Source of the DNA: Fratercula arctica
Lineage: Eukaryota; Chordata; Aves; Charadriiformes; Alcidae
Assembly: GCA_947846985.1 (NCBI GenBank)
Contig: CANTUZ010000004.1
Span: 56,707,672-56,771,671 of the forward strand
Length of the DNA: 64,000 nucleotides
Reading direction: 5' to 3'
Below the pieces are notes generated by a model. That model was not told the DNA's origin and did no database searches. It saw only the letters and a list, made by a program, of their open reading frames with translations. The translations under genes and the position numbers were made by a program. Below, piece by piece: positions 43,001 to 56,775 of this stretch; the first letter of the stretch is position 1, and the number at the start of each line of letters is the position of its first letter.

Positions 43001-46000
43001 GAAAATAACTTGAGTTTTAAGCATGTTTCCTTTCGATTTCAATGTACTCCCACGTGCTTTTCTAATAGAAATGTTTTCAGGCCGTGTCTGGTTTGGCTCT
43101 TACTAGATTAACCGCATCCTTCATTTATCCCAGCGTTACGGTCACAACTATTTAATATGCCAGCCTGAAGTCTCCTCAGCAGCTCTGCCCTTGTCGCTTC
43201 TCTGAGTATCTTCCGTGCTGGCTGGTCGTGCCCAGGCTGACCTGTTATGACTAAAACAGGACCCCAGAGGCAGTAAGCAAAAAAAAAATCTGGAAAAAGA
43301 TAAGTTAATTTCATTATAGTTGGGACAATAAGTGAGGGATAGTGCTGTCTCACTGGATATGGTTTGGCTCTCCAGTCTCTTGCCCAGGTGGCTGAGCTGC
43401 TGTCCTAAACGCGATTGGTAAGGATGAAAGGAAGTATAAAAATGTACTTAAAAATAGAAAGAATGAGTGGCTTACGGCAAAAGAAAAGGGACTTGGCAGT
43501 AATAGTGTTTTGGTCACACAAATTTTCTGGCATTGTGAGTGGAGATCTTGCCCAGCTACAAATGTTAGAAATTGCAGTAATCATTCAAAATCAGTTTGAT
43601 CATAAAGGCAAGAGCATCGGGATTGTTACTGCAGACTTAAAAGCAGGTTAGAATTGTAAAGCTTAATCTTGCCCCTAGTTTTCCTGCTGTAGACTTAAGT
43701 ACTCCTAGACTATTTAGAGCTCTGCGGAAGGAAACAAATATGACAAGTATTTAAAAGTATTGTGAGATTTTTATGTCTGGATATCAGAATAATTTTAAAA
43801 ATCTGGCCTCTATTTGTGTAGTTTCGTATTTTCTACATGGATATCTAGAAGGATTAAAGTACCAAAGTTTAAGAGGGGTGGGGAACCTGCTGCTCACAGC
43901 CTACGGCCACTAGTGTGGGGGCTTCAGACTCTGACATCTCAATACAGAAAAGTTTCTTCACTGCTGACTAAAGATCATGTAGCAGTAAGCAAGAAATAGT
44001 AGAAGTGAAGGGTGTCAGTAAATGTATCTTTAGATAATTTCAGAAATTGTATGTAACACTGTGATAGCGAACAAAAATTTCAGACTTTACTGGGAAGTTA
44101 ACATTTTCAGAATTTTGTGTTAGGAGAAGATACTGCAATGTTGTGGGGATTTTTTTAGGTTTTTGTTTTGTTTTGTTTTCGTCTTCCCCTGCCTCAATCA
44201 AAGGTGGTGCAGAAAATAAGAAAAAAAATTCTTCTTTATTTTAACAGCATGAGCAAGATACCCGCCTCACAGAATAGTATACTGTTCACACACAAGATGT
44301 CATGCACAACCTGGAATAACTGTGGCCTTTGTCTCAGACTGTGTCAATGAAGGAAGCATACTAGGGAGCAGGAATCCATTAATGAGATTTGGGAATTTAA
44401 GGGCTACTAGGGATCAGTTATGACCAGTGGTGTGAAAGTATTGCAAGAAGCAGTCCATACGCTAATGCATTCAACAGCTCAATGTGAAAGGTTGTTCTGT
44501 GTTCTGAATTATGTACCATCCCATGTTTCATGCAACTTTCTGAGTGTTGCAGGCTCATTGGACATCTTACTTATCAAATAAAATATCTTTATCCTAAATA
44601 CTGACAGAAAATGTCTTTTTTTGTCATCTGGGTCCAACTGAACATTGTCCTATGGGGAGATGCTGTGAAGGAAACTGGAAGCCTCCTGAAAATAAACAAA
44701 ACATGAATTTGAATGAAATCAGCCCTTTGTTGTCTCTTTGGTTTAAGGATGCTTTGCAGTCTTGTATTAGCTAAGATATGGTTACATGAAGTCTTGTATG
44801 CTAATAAAAAGATACATTATCTGTTGATTGCATTCTAATCATAGAATCATAGAATGGTTTTTGTTGGAAGGGACCTTTAAGGATCATCTAGTCCAACCTC
44901 AAAAATAATATACAGCTATACAAAGTATTATGAATGTACGACTGAGTATTAAGCCATCTTGCTGTTTTCAGTGAACTTGCAAAGGAAGTTATGTATTTAA
45001 GAGTAACTGTTTCAGTTGTTCTAGAACTATTCAGTACTTGTAGTTCTTTATTTTTTACTCACTATTTAGCCTTGCAGTTTACTGTAATTATTACTGTCAT
45101 TTGGTGTAGTTACTTAGTGATGCCTGATACCCAGTGCTAGTAAAATGTTTTTATTTGTGAGATAATATATTGAAAAAGACTTGTCAGATAATTAAGAGCA
45201 ACAGCTTTGTGTGAATGCAAAGGATTTGGTTTTTTCAGTATTTTGTCTTTCTGAGTTGAGTAATCTCCTTGTTTACCTTCATAGCCCCAGTTAATTTTCC
45301 TAACGTAAATTTCTGTTATCACTTGAATTTGCACATGTTTCATATCTTCCCTTTTGCTTGGAACAGTTCTTTTTCTGGACAGTCCTAAGAGTACGTCTCC
45401 TTAACTTTTACTTTTTCCATGTTCACCTCATTCCCTACATTTTCACTTATGTAAACAGTTGAATTACATACAGTGTCCGTTTGGCTTATGTCTCGCACTG
45501 CAAATGTACCTGCACTGTGTGCTGCTGGGGCTGGGAGAATATTTCATTCTCTTTCTAGCTCTTTCATAGGAAACTAATTCTCTTTCTAGCTTCCTAGCTT
45601 GCTTTTGGTCCCCGAATCAGACACAGGACTGTAGGGCTGGGCAGACCCATTTCAGCCATCGCTGTTATGGCAGCAAGGCACACAACTTCTGATTTCAGGT
45701 TAACATCTTTTTCTCTCAGGTTATGGCTGAATAATTGGGGTCATAAATGGAATAATTATGCCACCTCCAAAGCAGAAAATCTGCTCCTGAATAGTAATAA
45801 AACAACATGTTGAATTTGGAAATACTGGTAGTGGCGTAAGTCAAAATAAAGCACCTGCAATAGCTCTTTCTTTTTCAGACAGTGTTGCAGAAATCTTATT
45901 CTGTGAGTGCTTACCACAAGCATCAAATCCAGTGGCCAACAACCCCAATTAATTTCATGGGTGTTAATAAAATTAAACTCTCTTGAAGTCAGTTCATACT

Positions 46001-49000
46001 GTAGCTGATAAAAGAACTTGTCAGGTTAGCTGATGTTGTCTGTTTTTTCCAGTAAAACACTTTTGTGCACTTTTTCCCCTCTATCCCAAAAACTTTGTTT
46101 ATTCAGTGTATGCTGATAACGAGTCTAAATTTATAAAGTATCTGAAATCCGGGTGACTGTGGGATTAAGGAGGTAAAGAGAAGGTAAGAAGGTAAAAATC
46201 CTTCACACTGCATGGGCGTGAAGTACCGATCTGAACAAGTTTGTTTTTGAAAAGAGATGCCCGTCCTCCATGGTGAGGTCTCTCTTCAAAATTCTGCCCT
46301 CTCTAAAGGCGAAGTGTTGCTGGCAGTGTCGAGTTACAGGGCTGAAAATTTTATTCAGATAATGTTCCTCTTAAATCTCTGTAGTTTTTTACAAACAAGG
46401 GTGCACAGAAAGGGGAGCTGTTTAGAAGCAATTTGAGGCTTCTAGGAAAAAATAAAGACTTTTCACCCAGAATGACTGAAATGTCTGAGCAGGTCCTTGG
46501 GTAGTAAAAGCTCTAAAGCTGCCCAACACCAGCTAGAGCTCTGCCCTGGATGAATTCCTCGTTTCTTCCTCTACATACGTGGTAAATCCTGTGCCTTGCA
46601 CCATCTGTCTTACCACGGTTGTTCCACTCTCCGAGGTGTATGTTCTTTTGGTGTGTAGCTTCTGTATTGTTTATTGTGGTAGAATAAAACCCATAACCAC
46701 CAAAAATGAATTGGTTTGTTGTATAAACGTGCATCTCCTGATGCGTATTTCACATTTGCTTGCCCCCATGCATAAACAGTGTATTTTGTGATTGTCTCCA
46801 GTTTAAGAAAGTCTCACATTTTCTAATGTTTGCTGATACCGGATTTTTTCCAAAAACGGCAAAATTATTATGCCTAGGAGAAATGTCAGTGATCACAATC
46901 TAGTCCACCCTGTTTTGAAACGGCAGAGAAATTGTGCCAGCATTGCTGAGGTTTTATGTTTTGTCGGTAACAGCAAATGTGGCTTCAGCTGAGCTGCGGC
47001 ATGAAATGCTCTGGTTGCAAGACTAAAATGCAGCCAAGAGAGCGGCTGTACCTTCAGCTGCGATGGGATTGGAGCCATGTCCGTATCCTTATGCGGCAAC
47101 AGTCGTGGTGAGTGAAATGCTCTTGGATTTTCAAGGCTGGAGGATAGGATTTTATCATCTTTTCTGAATAAATAAAGAACGTTTGGATAAACTGTTTGTT
47201 GCTTAATAAAGCGTGCTTGAAGTACTCTTCCTGGCTTTACGACCATGTTTCTTTCCAGGTGTTACTAGTGTTTTTATTTGTTCAAGCGCGTATATACATA
47301 CTTTTTTTTTTTTTTTTTCTTTTCATTTGGCACTGGCAAGTAGGCCCTATGTAAAAGGTGGTGCTTCATGGATTCAGTGTATTATCCAGTGGTGGAACAG
47401 CAAATGTATTTTCGTTCAGTAGGAGGCCGCCTGTCCTAAGTGTTTTCCACGGGCTACCCGTTGGCAAGCAAAAGGCTTGGCAGAAATGAAAACAGTGACT
47501 GGACAACAGGTTTTAAAGTGATGAAAGGAAAGTTTTTATTTAAACTGGCCTGTCATGAGCTTATGCTGACACCTCTAGTATTTTTTGGTCCCTTCCAAAG
47601 AGATTCCTGGAGCAAAACTAGAAAGTGCTGTGAGATCCTGGTTCTCCCACCGGAGCTGAGCAGGGTGATGCTTGCAGTGACACTTCAGTACAACGGAATA
47701 GCTCCTTGGGGTGGCTACTTAAAGAGATACACTGAAGTGCTCTTTAAAAACACTGAAGTTTTCATGTTTCAGTAGCTAATACTTTTGGTTGTATTTGCTG
47801 GGAAGATCAACTGGTTAAAGTTTGGAAAGTCTTCTAAGTCGCTTTTCAATAAACTGCATTTTCTAAATATTTTTCATTGATGTGCAGAGAAATGAACTCA
47901 TCTTTATTTATCTATCTTTTACATGTAAAAGTGTAACTTTATCTGAAAGGTTAGGATTATGTTTTGCAGTTTCAGAACTTCAATGTGATACCCCGTTTGC
48001 AGATGATGCTTTTGAAGTACATTATTTTGAAGGTACAGCTATGCCGCTTTTCCCTTTTTTCTCATTTTTCATTTCTGTCAAGACCTAAGAATGAGTTCCT
48101 GGATCGACAAGTTTTGCAAGAAGATGAGCAGAGCCTGCTTAGCGGAGGACATTTGAGAGCAAAAAAAGATTACTGTCACAAATAGCTTTAATCCACAGAG
48201 TGGCTTGATTATTATTTTTTTTTTTTTCTGTAACCAGAAAGAAATTTTCAATGGCAGATGGAGCCTTGACCTGCCCATGAGAGGAAAGTCCATTCGTGTG
48301 GCCATGGCTGCGACTCCATGTACGGCTCTTTGGGCTGCAATCTTGTCACTTTTCCATGGTAATGAGGGAAGGGAGAGAGGCACTACAGCTTTTTTACCTC
48401 TTCACAAGCAATCAATGACTAATTGTGCAATATGGTTGGGATTGTTATTGACATCTACGGGTTCAGACATGTAATTCCCACTAATGTGATTGATGATCTC
48501 AGCATATCCTTTTTTTTTTTTTTTTCTTTTTTGAAATGTAGGTTAGGTTCTTGCCTGCTAGAGAAATACCACTTTATTTCTCCATTCAGATGAAAAATGT
48601 TAGAATGAGTGACTGTGCTCCCTGTAATAGACTTTTTACTTTGCTGTTTATTTTTGACTGGAAAATACATGTTTTTCCTATTTGTGTACAGGGAGATGGA
48701 GAAAAACTTAATGGAGGCTTGCTCTCCAGAGAGAGCACAAGAGATTATACACTCTTTCACTTTTGCTTAAATGTAGTTTTAATGGTAGTGTAAAATGGTA
48801 CAGCTTAAACATGAAAGCAGAGTGAGCGGATACACAAAAGCACGACACCTTTTATATCAGCATTCTTTGCCGACTGCAGCAAGGTGAAATCAAGGTGGAG
48901 GCATTGCTTAAATGGGATGCATGAAGCCTGAAGTAGAGCTGATGGACTGAATTTTGCTTTAATATATACCTAGTGCAGTTCCATTGAAGTCAGCAGGGAG

Positions 49001-52000
49001 ATGGATCAAAGCAGGACTTTGCTGCTAAATAACAGGGTGCTCAAAATTGCTCATGCCATGATTTTTGCAACCTTGGTTGTAATCTTCAAGTGAAAATTAG
49101 TTATTTTATCTAGTACAAAAGTAGTATTTTCCGTGGAAAATTTTGAAAATGTGGTTTAGGAAAATAAAATAAAAAATAGGAAAAAGAAAATTTGGACTTT
49201 TGACTTGTGCTTTTGTGTAGGGGGTGCCACACATTCAGAGGAAAAGGGATGCTGAGTCACCTTCCAACTGCATTCTTTTAGGAGAGGTGGGGTGGAGGGA
49301 GGGAGCAAGGTGGGTCATTTTGTTGCTGTTGACCTACTTTCGGTGCTTGGTTCCCCATACCACTGGACAATTAACAGAACTCTGCCTAAAGACGTTGGTA
49401 AGGCATGAGTGTGCAGAGAAAGGGCTGGTCTGAAGGAGGCGTAGGTGGAACACACCACCCTGCTAGGTCCGGCTGGGAATCGAGGCTGTGGGTTGGGTGC
49501 AGTCAAGGGTGTTTCCCCGTTCCCAGTCCACTGCGGATCCCACTGGATACCCCAGCAGCGTGCCTGGGATCCTTGCCTGGATCTTCATAGAGCAGGGAGA
49601 GAGGAGGAGAGTATTCCACAGCTGAGGCTGGTCCCACTGTAAATCCAGGTGGCATGCCTAAAAGGGAGCTTGGAGATTTCCTACCTACCCCAAACTATTG
49701 CACTTCAAGGCCAAGGGCAGCCCTTGGGGCTCCTTTGGAAGGTGGGACACAGGGAAAACAGTTTTCAGTGAAACAGCAGAAATAATAATGCTCATTCAAA
49801 ATCTTTCCTCCTCACATATTGATTTGCACAAAGATGATAGGATTTTAATGTCTTTAAGATTTGTGCTTTTCTGCCAGATTTCATTAAAATTGTCCAACAG
49901 TTTCAACAGTTATGGGGCAAGGGCTGGAGAAAGACTGACAAATAGCAAAATAATTGTTTCCTGGCAAAGAAAAAAAAGAATAGAAGCCTGGATCCGCTAG
50001 GATAAGTTGTATATGGAGATAACCAGCTCTGAATATATTCGGAGACCAGCTGCTTTCTGAATAGGAACTGATGTAGGAGTCAGACAAGGGGAAACAATCC
50101 CAGACTAGTGCACCCGCTCACTCATGGTGGGGAGTGTGAGAAATGCAGAGTTTTCTATTTCATTTTTTTTAACTGGAGGAAAATGGAAAGTCAGGGAAAA
50201 GTATTAACAGTATTACCTATGTCAATCCCACACACTCAAGCATCCCAAGTTTGATCCTACAGTAGGAAGAGAGCATTTTTAAATGTGTACGAGAGTAAGC
50301 AATCTGAATGTATTGGTACTTTTAGCTTTTATTTGCTCCTAGCAAGGTTTGAAACCTTCCTGAAATGGAGAAGTGTGATGTTTGCTCCAGCAATGGGATT
50401 TGTAAAAAAACATCAAACATTTTTTATGCTCAGTAAAAAGGAGCTATTGAGGCTGTAAAGGAGGAAAACAACTTTGCAAGAGCCTTTTCCTCCTGTTTTA
50501 GGAGTACGCTGGCAGGAAGGAGGACGAGTGGCCAGAGCAGAGCACAGCACTGCTGTCACACAGCTGCTGGACCCATCCAAGCATGGAGGGGAAGACTGCT
50601 TTGTCTGCAGCCTCTTCTTCAGATGTTGCCTCAGGTGTCACAAACCTGTCCTTTTTTTTATTTTATCCCATGGTCTTTGTTGCTGTGTATTCATGATCAT
50701 CACCTCACTGGCTTTGTTAATGTCATACAGCTTGTTTTGTAAAAGTAGTTCTTAGGAGAGCAGCGTTGCACTTCAGTGGGTTTATTTTGTAGTTAGAAAT
50801 TTCTTAAAGCTATCTCCATTTGCCGAAGGGTCTTTTAACCAGCTGTATGGTATGCTTTACATAAAGGCAGTTCTAATTTCTTTCTCATTATACACTGAGT
50901 TAAAAGGCATATTCTTCACTTTTATCAGTAAGGTGCTGGGAAAATTTTGGGCAATGCCCCTCTCTCCTGTAGGTTGTTGTGGGGTGGTGGATCAACGAAA
51001 GGAAAGCTCATCATCCAAAGTACCTGCTTGCTCAGGGTTCTCCAAAATGTCTTAGCAGTTCAAACTTCAAGAAAGGCAGGTTTAGAAAGACAATGAAAGG
51101 ATTAGAGAATTAAAATACAAACTGTATGCCAGTAACCCTCTGCTCTCCTCCCCAGCCTAAGCTCCACTTGCTCCCCTCTCCAAGGACTCTTGGGCAAGAA
51201 CCTGCTCTCCATCTCTCTATCTTTCACCACTGCAGGAACACCCCTGTTCCCAGTTAGTGCCAGTAGATGTTTCTGTGGAGGGAAGGAAGTGCTTCTGCAT
51301 GTGGCGGGGGTCAAGGTGTTTTTTGGCCTGTTGAAAGCATGTGTGTCAGGTTCAGAGGCTGGTAGCTGGGTTGCCTCGCCTGAGAAACGAGGACAACTCT
51401 CCTCGGCCCTCAGGCTGCTGCCCTCAAGTGATACACACAGTGGGATGTTTTGCAGTGTTTGTTACTGATAACAAAATATTCCAGTCCTGCCAAGGCTGCT
51501 GGCATCAAAGGAAATGATCTAAAGTGGTTATGGTTTTCTCAGTCTGAACGTCGAGTATAGATGGAAATTTATTTCTTTGACTCTCCTAAAGTCTGAAATC
51601 CTTTCCCAGGACTGTTTGATTTCTCTTATGAGAAAGCAGAGTCTGAAGTTTTCCAGAGTTTTGATTGTATCTACTTCTGTCCATTATGAAAAAAGCACTG
51701 GCTTCCAACTCTCCCTCCACTGAGACAGAATGAGTAATTGCCCATGCTGGAGAAGGATACTGTAGTCTCTTTTTTCTTGCTTTCTAAAGTAACAAGGAGG
51801 GAGACCATGAAGCTGTGTAGCTGTTGAGAGTGCTAAAGGGGAAAGGAGCTGGTGCTACAAAGTCCTGCCTCTGAGCCAGTCTGTTAGATCACCCCACAGT
51901 CTGTCTGCGCATACAAACAGAACAACTCTCTGTGTCCCGCTCTGTGTGTCTCTCCTGGCATGAACTTGGGAGGTATTTTTTTCATCTTTGATTACTAAAT

Positions 52001-52620
52001 GATTGTTAAAATCAGCTTTATTTAAAAACTAATATGAAAACCTCCCTGGCAAGGTCTGGAAACATTCTTTTGTCATTTAAAATATCCTTCTGTACTTGCT
52101 TGTTTCAGCCAAATTTGTGATTTACTGCTAGTTGAAAAGAGTCTGAAGGGACAAGATTATTGCAAATACGATGTACGCAAACTCCCCATAAACTAAAATC
52201 CTATACAGCATAACAGAACTTTCTTTACAAGCCTGCAATAAAATATCTCGAGGAACGGAATCAGGAGAGAGATACATGAAGTTTCAGAACTCAATAAAGG
52301 CTGGTAATAGTGAAAGTCTGTGAAATCTACTGTTCCCGAAGAACATCTATAGCACTAGATTATGCCTTGACTTTCCCTACCGCAGTTCCATTAATTGTAG
52401 TGGTAGAGTACTGCGTGTAAATTGGGGGGGGATTTTACTTTCCATATAGCAGAGGAAGGAAGGACAGAGTTGCCATATGCCAAATTTCTCACTTTGCCTG
52501 AGGGACAGATAAATAACTTATTAGACAAGGAATCCAAACCTCTGGGGCAGGTGAAAGTATTTCGAGATTCTCCTGGGATGTATATTATAGATTACTCCTC
52601 TGATATTAAAACAGTCAGAG
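43001..52620. other. Gene-free region upstream of BOD1L1, proximal part
   Basis: AT-rich sequence with scattered frames of 60-117 codons, none with a recognisable product or splice-supported continuation. It contains one short CR1 end (44,838) and T runs near 47,300, 48,210 and 48,508. A noncoding RNA started from the CpG island is possible but not shown. Confidence 0.6.
44838..44902 (-). mobile_element. CR1 LINE 3' end, short fragment
   Basis: It contains 'tcatagaatcatagaatgg' and 'atctagtccaacct', the typical avian CR1 3' end with its ATTCTATGA-type tandem, in reverse orientation. Only about 65 bases remain, as expected of strong 5' truncation. Confidence 0.85.
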
Positions 52621-52626
52621 TAAACC

Positions 52627-52655
52627 GGGGCGGGGGGGGGGCGGCAGTCGGGGGT
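52627..52655 (+). repeat. G-rich run with quadruplex potential
   Basis: GGGG, a longer G10 run and GGGGG separated by short C-containing spacers, just upstream of the long pyrimidine tract. It has enough G runs for a G-quadruplex. Confidence 0.7.
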
Positions 52656-52693
52656 CTTCCCACATCTGCTTCCTCTATGGAGCTATTCTCAGA

Positions 52694-52929
52694 TTCCTTC
52701 CTTCCTTCCCTCCTTCCTTCCTTCCTTCCTTCCTTCCTTCCTTCCTTCCTTCCTTCCTTCCTTCCTTCCTTCCTTCCTTCCTTCCTTCCTTCCTTCCTTC
52801 CTTCCTTCCTTCCTTCCTTCCTTCCTTTCTTCCTTCCCTCCCTCCCTCCCTCCCTTCCTTCCCTTCCTTCCCTTCCTTCCTTCCCTTCCTTCCCTTCCTT
52901 CCCTTCCTTCCTTTCCTCCCTCTTTCCCT
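52694..52929 (+). repeat. 236-bp pyrimidine tract, (CCTT)n microsatellite
   Basis: Every base from 52,694 to 52,929 on this strand is C or T. The first part is a nearly pure (TTCC)n tetranucleotide to about 52,825, then blocks of CCCT and CCCTTCCTT. Plus-strand reading gives a (FLPS)-like frame and minus gives a (KEGR)-like frame; neither is a gene. Confidence 0.95.
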
Positions 52930-55900
52930 GTCACTCTCTCCCCCCCTCTATCTTGTTTAACTCCAGTTTAACTGCAGTTAGAACTCGCTTCTCACAATTG
53001 CATTTTATTGAAATACTGCTCTGTGTAATTTCGATGCTATTTGGGATGGCTATTTGCACTAGCATATGAGCAAGCTAGGAAAATGTAAATAGTGCATTAA
53101 ATGAACGGGGATTTTGGATAATTTAAAAATATTAATTTTATGCTTTTTTTGGATCCTTTTGCTCATGGGCAGACAAAGGAAACTTAAATTACGGATACTA
53201 CATTTATTCCATATACTCATCTAGGCTTATTCTTCCATTCTTCAAACCAACTCCCTGCAGACACATTTGTATAAACAGAAGCATGCTAATTAAAATTGCC
53301 AGGGAGACACGATCTATTTAAAGTCTCAAAGCACAATTTTACTTTTAGGCTTCATATTGTGATAGTGTAAAAGAGCAAAGTTTCTCTTCAAGGGTTAAAT
53401 ATAATGAAGTGAAATTTTTTGTTAAGTATGTGCTATTTGGCTGCATGCTGCTCTTATCTCTGCTAACATGCACCTGATTTCCTTTTCTGTCTTGCCTTTG
53501 TTCGTTGTTAAATCTCCAGCAGTCTTTCATGTTTTTTAAAGGACTGCAAAACTCATTAAAACTTTGCAATTGTTTATTTCCTTGTGCTTTCTCATTTGAC
53601 CCTCCTTTCACAGTTCCCTCAGTTTGACATAAAGTAACAAACTTTAAACAGTTCAGATATGTTAGTGTCTATACTGATAGTATTCACATGTCTATTTATT
53701 ATAAGTCTATTTCTTTCTTCTGGCAACATACAGGCTTAGATCTGATATATATCTATTTGTTTCAATCTAATATCTAAATTTTCCAAACAAGGACCACATA
53801 ATTCCATTTCTTCTCGTCTGTAACAGCGGTCATCACTTTTTTCCCCAGGATAACAGTTCCTTTATGGTTTTTCTCCTTATGTCTTCTCCAAGATGCTGCA
53901 TCAAAAAAGTCTTACCATGGGGACACTTGTGTAACTCAGTAGCTATGTATAGTTGAACCTAATTTCTTAGGTCTTCAGAGGAAGAAGCTCTCCAATATTT
54001 ATATGAGGGGCACATTCCCTCCTGTAGCCTGAATATTTTGAGCCAGAAACCTGAAATTTGTTGTAGAGGGAAGTGTTCCCACATTCCCTGTAACAAGAGG
54101 CAGGCAGTAACCCACAGAGCTCATCCAGCCTTCCTCAGCCCCAAACTCACCTCCACGACAAAGCTCTCTCTTTGTGCAGTGGTGTGTGACTTGTGCATTT
54201 TAGCTGGACTCTGAAGCGGGCAGAATTTTTAGGCCCTCTTCGAAACCATGTATAATAGCCAATTTGTGATTTGCTTGCCACTTGCTCCAAAATGGCAATT
54301 CCAAGACAAGAATCAACAGCTTGTTTAGTGGGTGATAAGTCTGTTGGCTGGTGGGGCAGGAGGAAGCAAGAGAGTAGATGAATGAATGACTACTACACAC
54401 CTATCCAAAATAAATCACTTGCTTAAAAGTCATGAACAGAAGTTGGTGGTGGGAGACCTGTGGGTTCAGTGCATACACTTGTGCCTGCAGCACAGAAAAG
54501 TCCTTTTCACTTATAGCATTATTGCAGCAATGTTTTTTTTACAAGAATAAATTGTTTTCTGACAATTTGGGAACTCCTGTTTTTGCTGAATGTGTGTGAA
54601 GCTCATGGCATTGCAATGCCTAGTTCACATCCCTTTGGATTCCAGGTGTGTTTGTTCATGTAACTGATGCAAACTTGATCCAATTTACTTTATATGCAGC
54701 CTAAAAGCATTTTGCCGAAATAATTTATTAGTAGCCTTTACCTCAGTGCACTCCTGATCGAAGTATGGGGCAAATCTGTTGGTGTTGCTCCACATTAGCA
54801 GACATCAGCCACAACTTTTTGATCCTGTAGTTCCATGACTTTGGTACTGAAGCTGACTTAAGCAATTTAAGGAATCCCTGCCAACACAGGTTGCTCGTTC
54901 CCACATCTGCGTCACTGTTTTACCTGCCATCACATAACTATTAGCGGGTCTTTGGTGTAGGCCAAATTACTGAACTGAGCTAAGTGAAAAAAGTCTCCCC
55001 TCCTTCTGCAGGAAAGGAGCCTGGATCAGTTTATTGATTCAATTTACAGTATGGATCTGCACCAGCCAAAACTGCGTTGTGCTGCAGGCACGGGAGTGGG
55101 AACATATGGCTGAGAGAAAGGGAGGGACTGCTTAGGAGAGTTAGGTGTTTGGCATAGTTTCTGCAGCGTGGTTTAATGCAGAGGTTAGCTGCTAATGACG
55201 TGGTGCTAGTCCCACACAAGGTCTTTTGGGGCCATACAAAAGTAATCTCCCTCCAGACGTGCTCTAACTTTCTTTGTGGGGGTTTGGCTGTGCGCTAGGA
55301 GCCAGGCAAACTCATATGGCCCCAGTCCTGTGTCCAGTGGCCTCTTGCAGTAACTCCTGAGTACATCAGGCTGGATTTTCAGTTGTGTGGAAAACTGTGT
55401 CATTTTGCTTTCAATTCAAGACTGAATAAAAAATACATTTCCAAAATCTGAAAAGAAGAGCATGATGAAATTTATATTCTAGCATTTATATTTTCACATG
55501 TCTCTAATAGTGCGTGGCATGCATGCCTTGTTGAAATAGACTGTTGTGTTTCAGAAAGAAAACAAAGCAGGTATTTCCTTGATTATTTATTCTCTCTTGT
55601 CAATATGAAAAGGAATTAGCAATATAGCATAATGATGCCAGCTCTCCCTGGTAAAGTAAGAAATTGTTCTCGTGCACTCCTTGGATATAGTCTGCTTTCC
55701 TATAGATTTACCCATAAATGGTTAGCTTTGGTGTTTAAGAAGATGTGAGCTCTGGTTTGAAGCTTCTTCTGTGGTTGAGGCATTTATGAGGTCTCCATGC
55801 TATGTAGATCTGGTAGCTCATGAGGGTTGACAAGCTGCAGCCACTCTTAGAGCACAAAGGGGGTCCTCTCCCCTCTCTTGCCCTCTATTCATTGGGAAAT

Positions 55901-56134
55901 GCGGTGCAGCCCAGATCTTGTATTTCCTGGTGGCTACGGCTGCGCTGGCTGCCTTCGCAGCCCTCTCTCTGGTGTGGTGAGGAGCCTCCACTCTCGCCTG
56001 AGATGGAGCTGTGGTGTGCCCCTGGCTGTGGTCCAGCACTACCTCCTGTCTCCACCAGCGACCTCATATGGGGCCCTAACACCACTGTGGGACCTCATTG
56101 ATCAGAAATTCCCTCTCACTTGATCAATTGGTGG

Positions 56135-56775
56135 ATGAAAAATTGGACATGAGCTGGCAATGTGTGCTTGCATCTTGGGCTGCATAGAAAGAAGCCTGGC
56201 CAGCAGGTCAAGGGAGGTGATTCTCCCCTTCTGCTCTCATGAGACCCCACCAGGAGTACTGTGTCCAGCTTGGGGTCCCCACCACAACAAAGACATGGGC
56301 CTGTTAAGAGAGGTCTAGAGGAGGCCCACAAAAATGGTCAGAGGGATGGAGCATCTCTCCTGTGAGGACAGGCTGAGAGTGTTGGGGTTGTTCAGCCTTG
56401 AGAAGAGAAAGCTCTGAGGAGATCTTATTGTGGCTTTTCTATATAGAAGGGGGGCTTACAAGAAAGATGGAGAAAGACTTTTTACAAAGGCCTGTAGTGA
56501 CAGAACAAGGGGCAGTGATTTTAAACTAAAAGAGGGTAGGTTTAGATTGGATATAAGGAAGAAATTCTTTACTGTCAGGGTGGTGACACACTGGAACAGG
56601 TTGCCCAGAGAAGTTGTGGATGCCCCATCCCTGGAAGTGTTCTAAGTCAGGTTACATGGGGCTTCGAGCAACCTACTCTAGTGGAAGGTGTCCCTGCCCG
56701 TGGCAGGAGGGTTGAAATTAGATGATATTTATGGGTCCTTTCCAACTCAAACCATTCTATGATTTTGTGATAATA
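56135..56775 (+). mobile_element. CR1 LINE 3' portion with ORF2 tail
   Basis: About 640 bases in plus orientation. They include 'tactgtgtccagcttgggg', 'caggctgagagtgttggggt', a reading stretch LKEGRFRLDIRKKFFTVRVV then HWNRLPREVVDAPSLEVF typical of the C-terminal tail of the CR1 reverse transcriptase ORF, and the ending 'ccattctatgattttgtgat'. The 71-codon frame at 56,430-56,645 is this tail. The copy is 5'-truncated and has stops, so it is not active. Confidence 0.9.

Noticed and set aside
46893..46930. Possible CR1 tail remnant ('atctagtccaccctg')
   Set aside because: Too short and diverged to separate from chance.
52422..53069. 215-codon plus-strand open frame with a protein-like N-terminal part
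   Set aside because: Most of it is the translated (TTCC)n tract and a G-rich run. The first 70 residues match no family I know and have no splice context.
56430..56645. 71-codon plus-strand frame
   Set aside because: It is the tail of the CR1 reverse-transcriptase ORF inside a truncated element, not a host gene.
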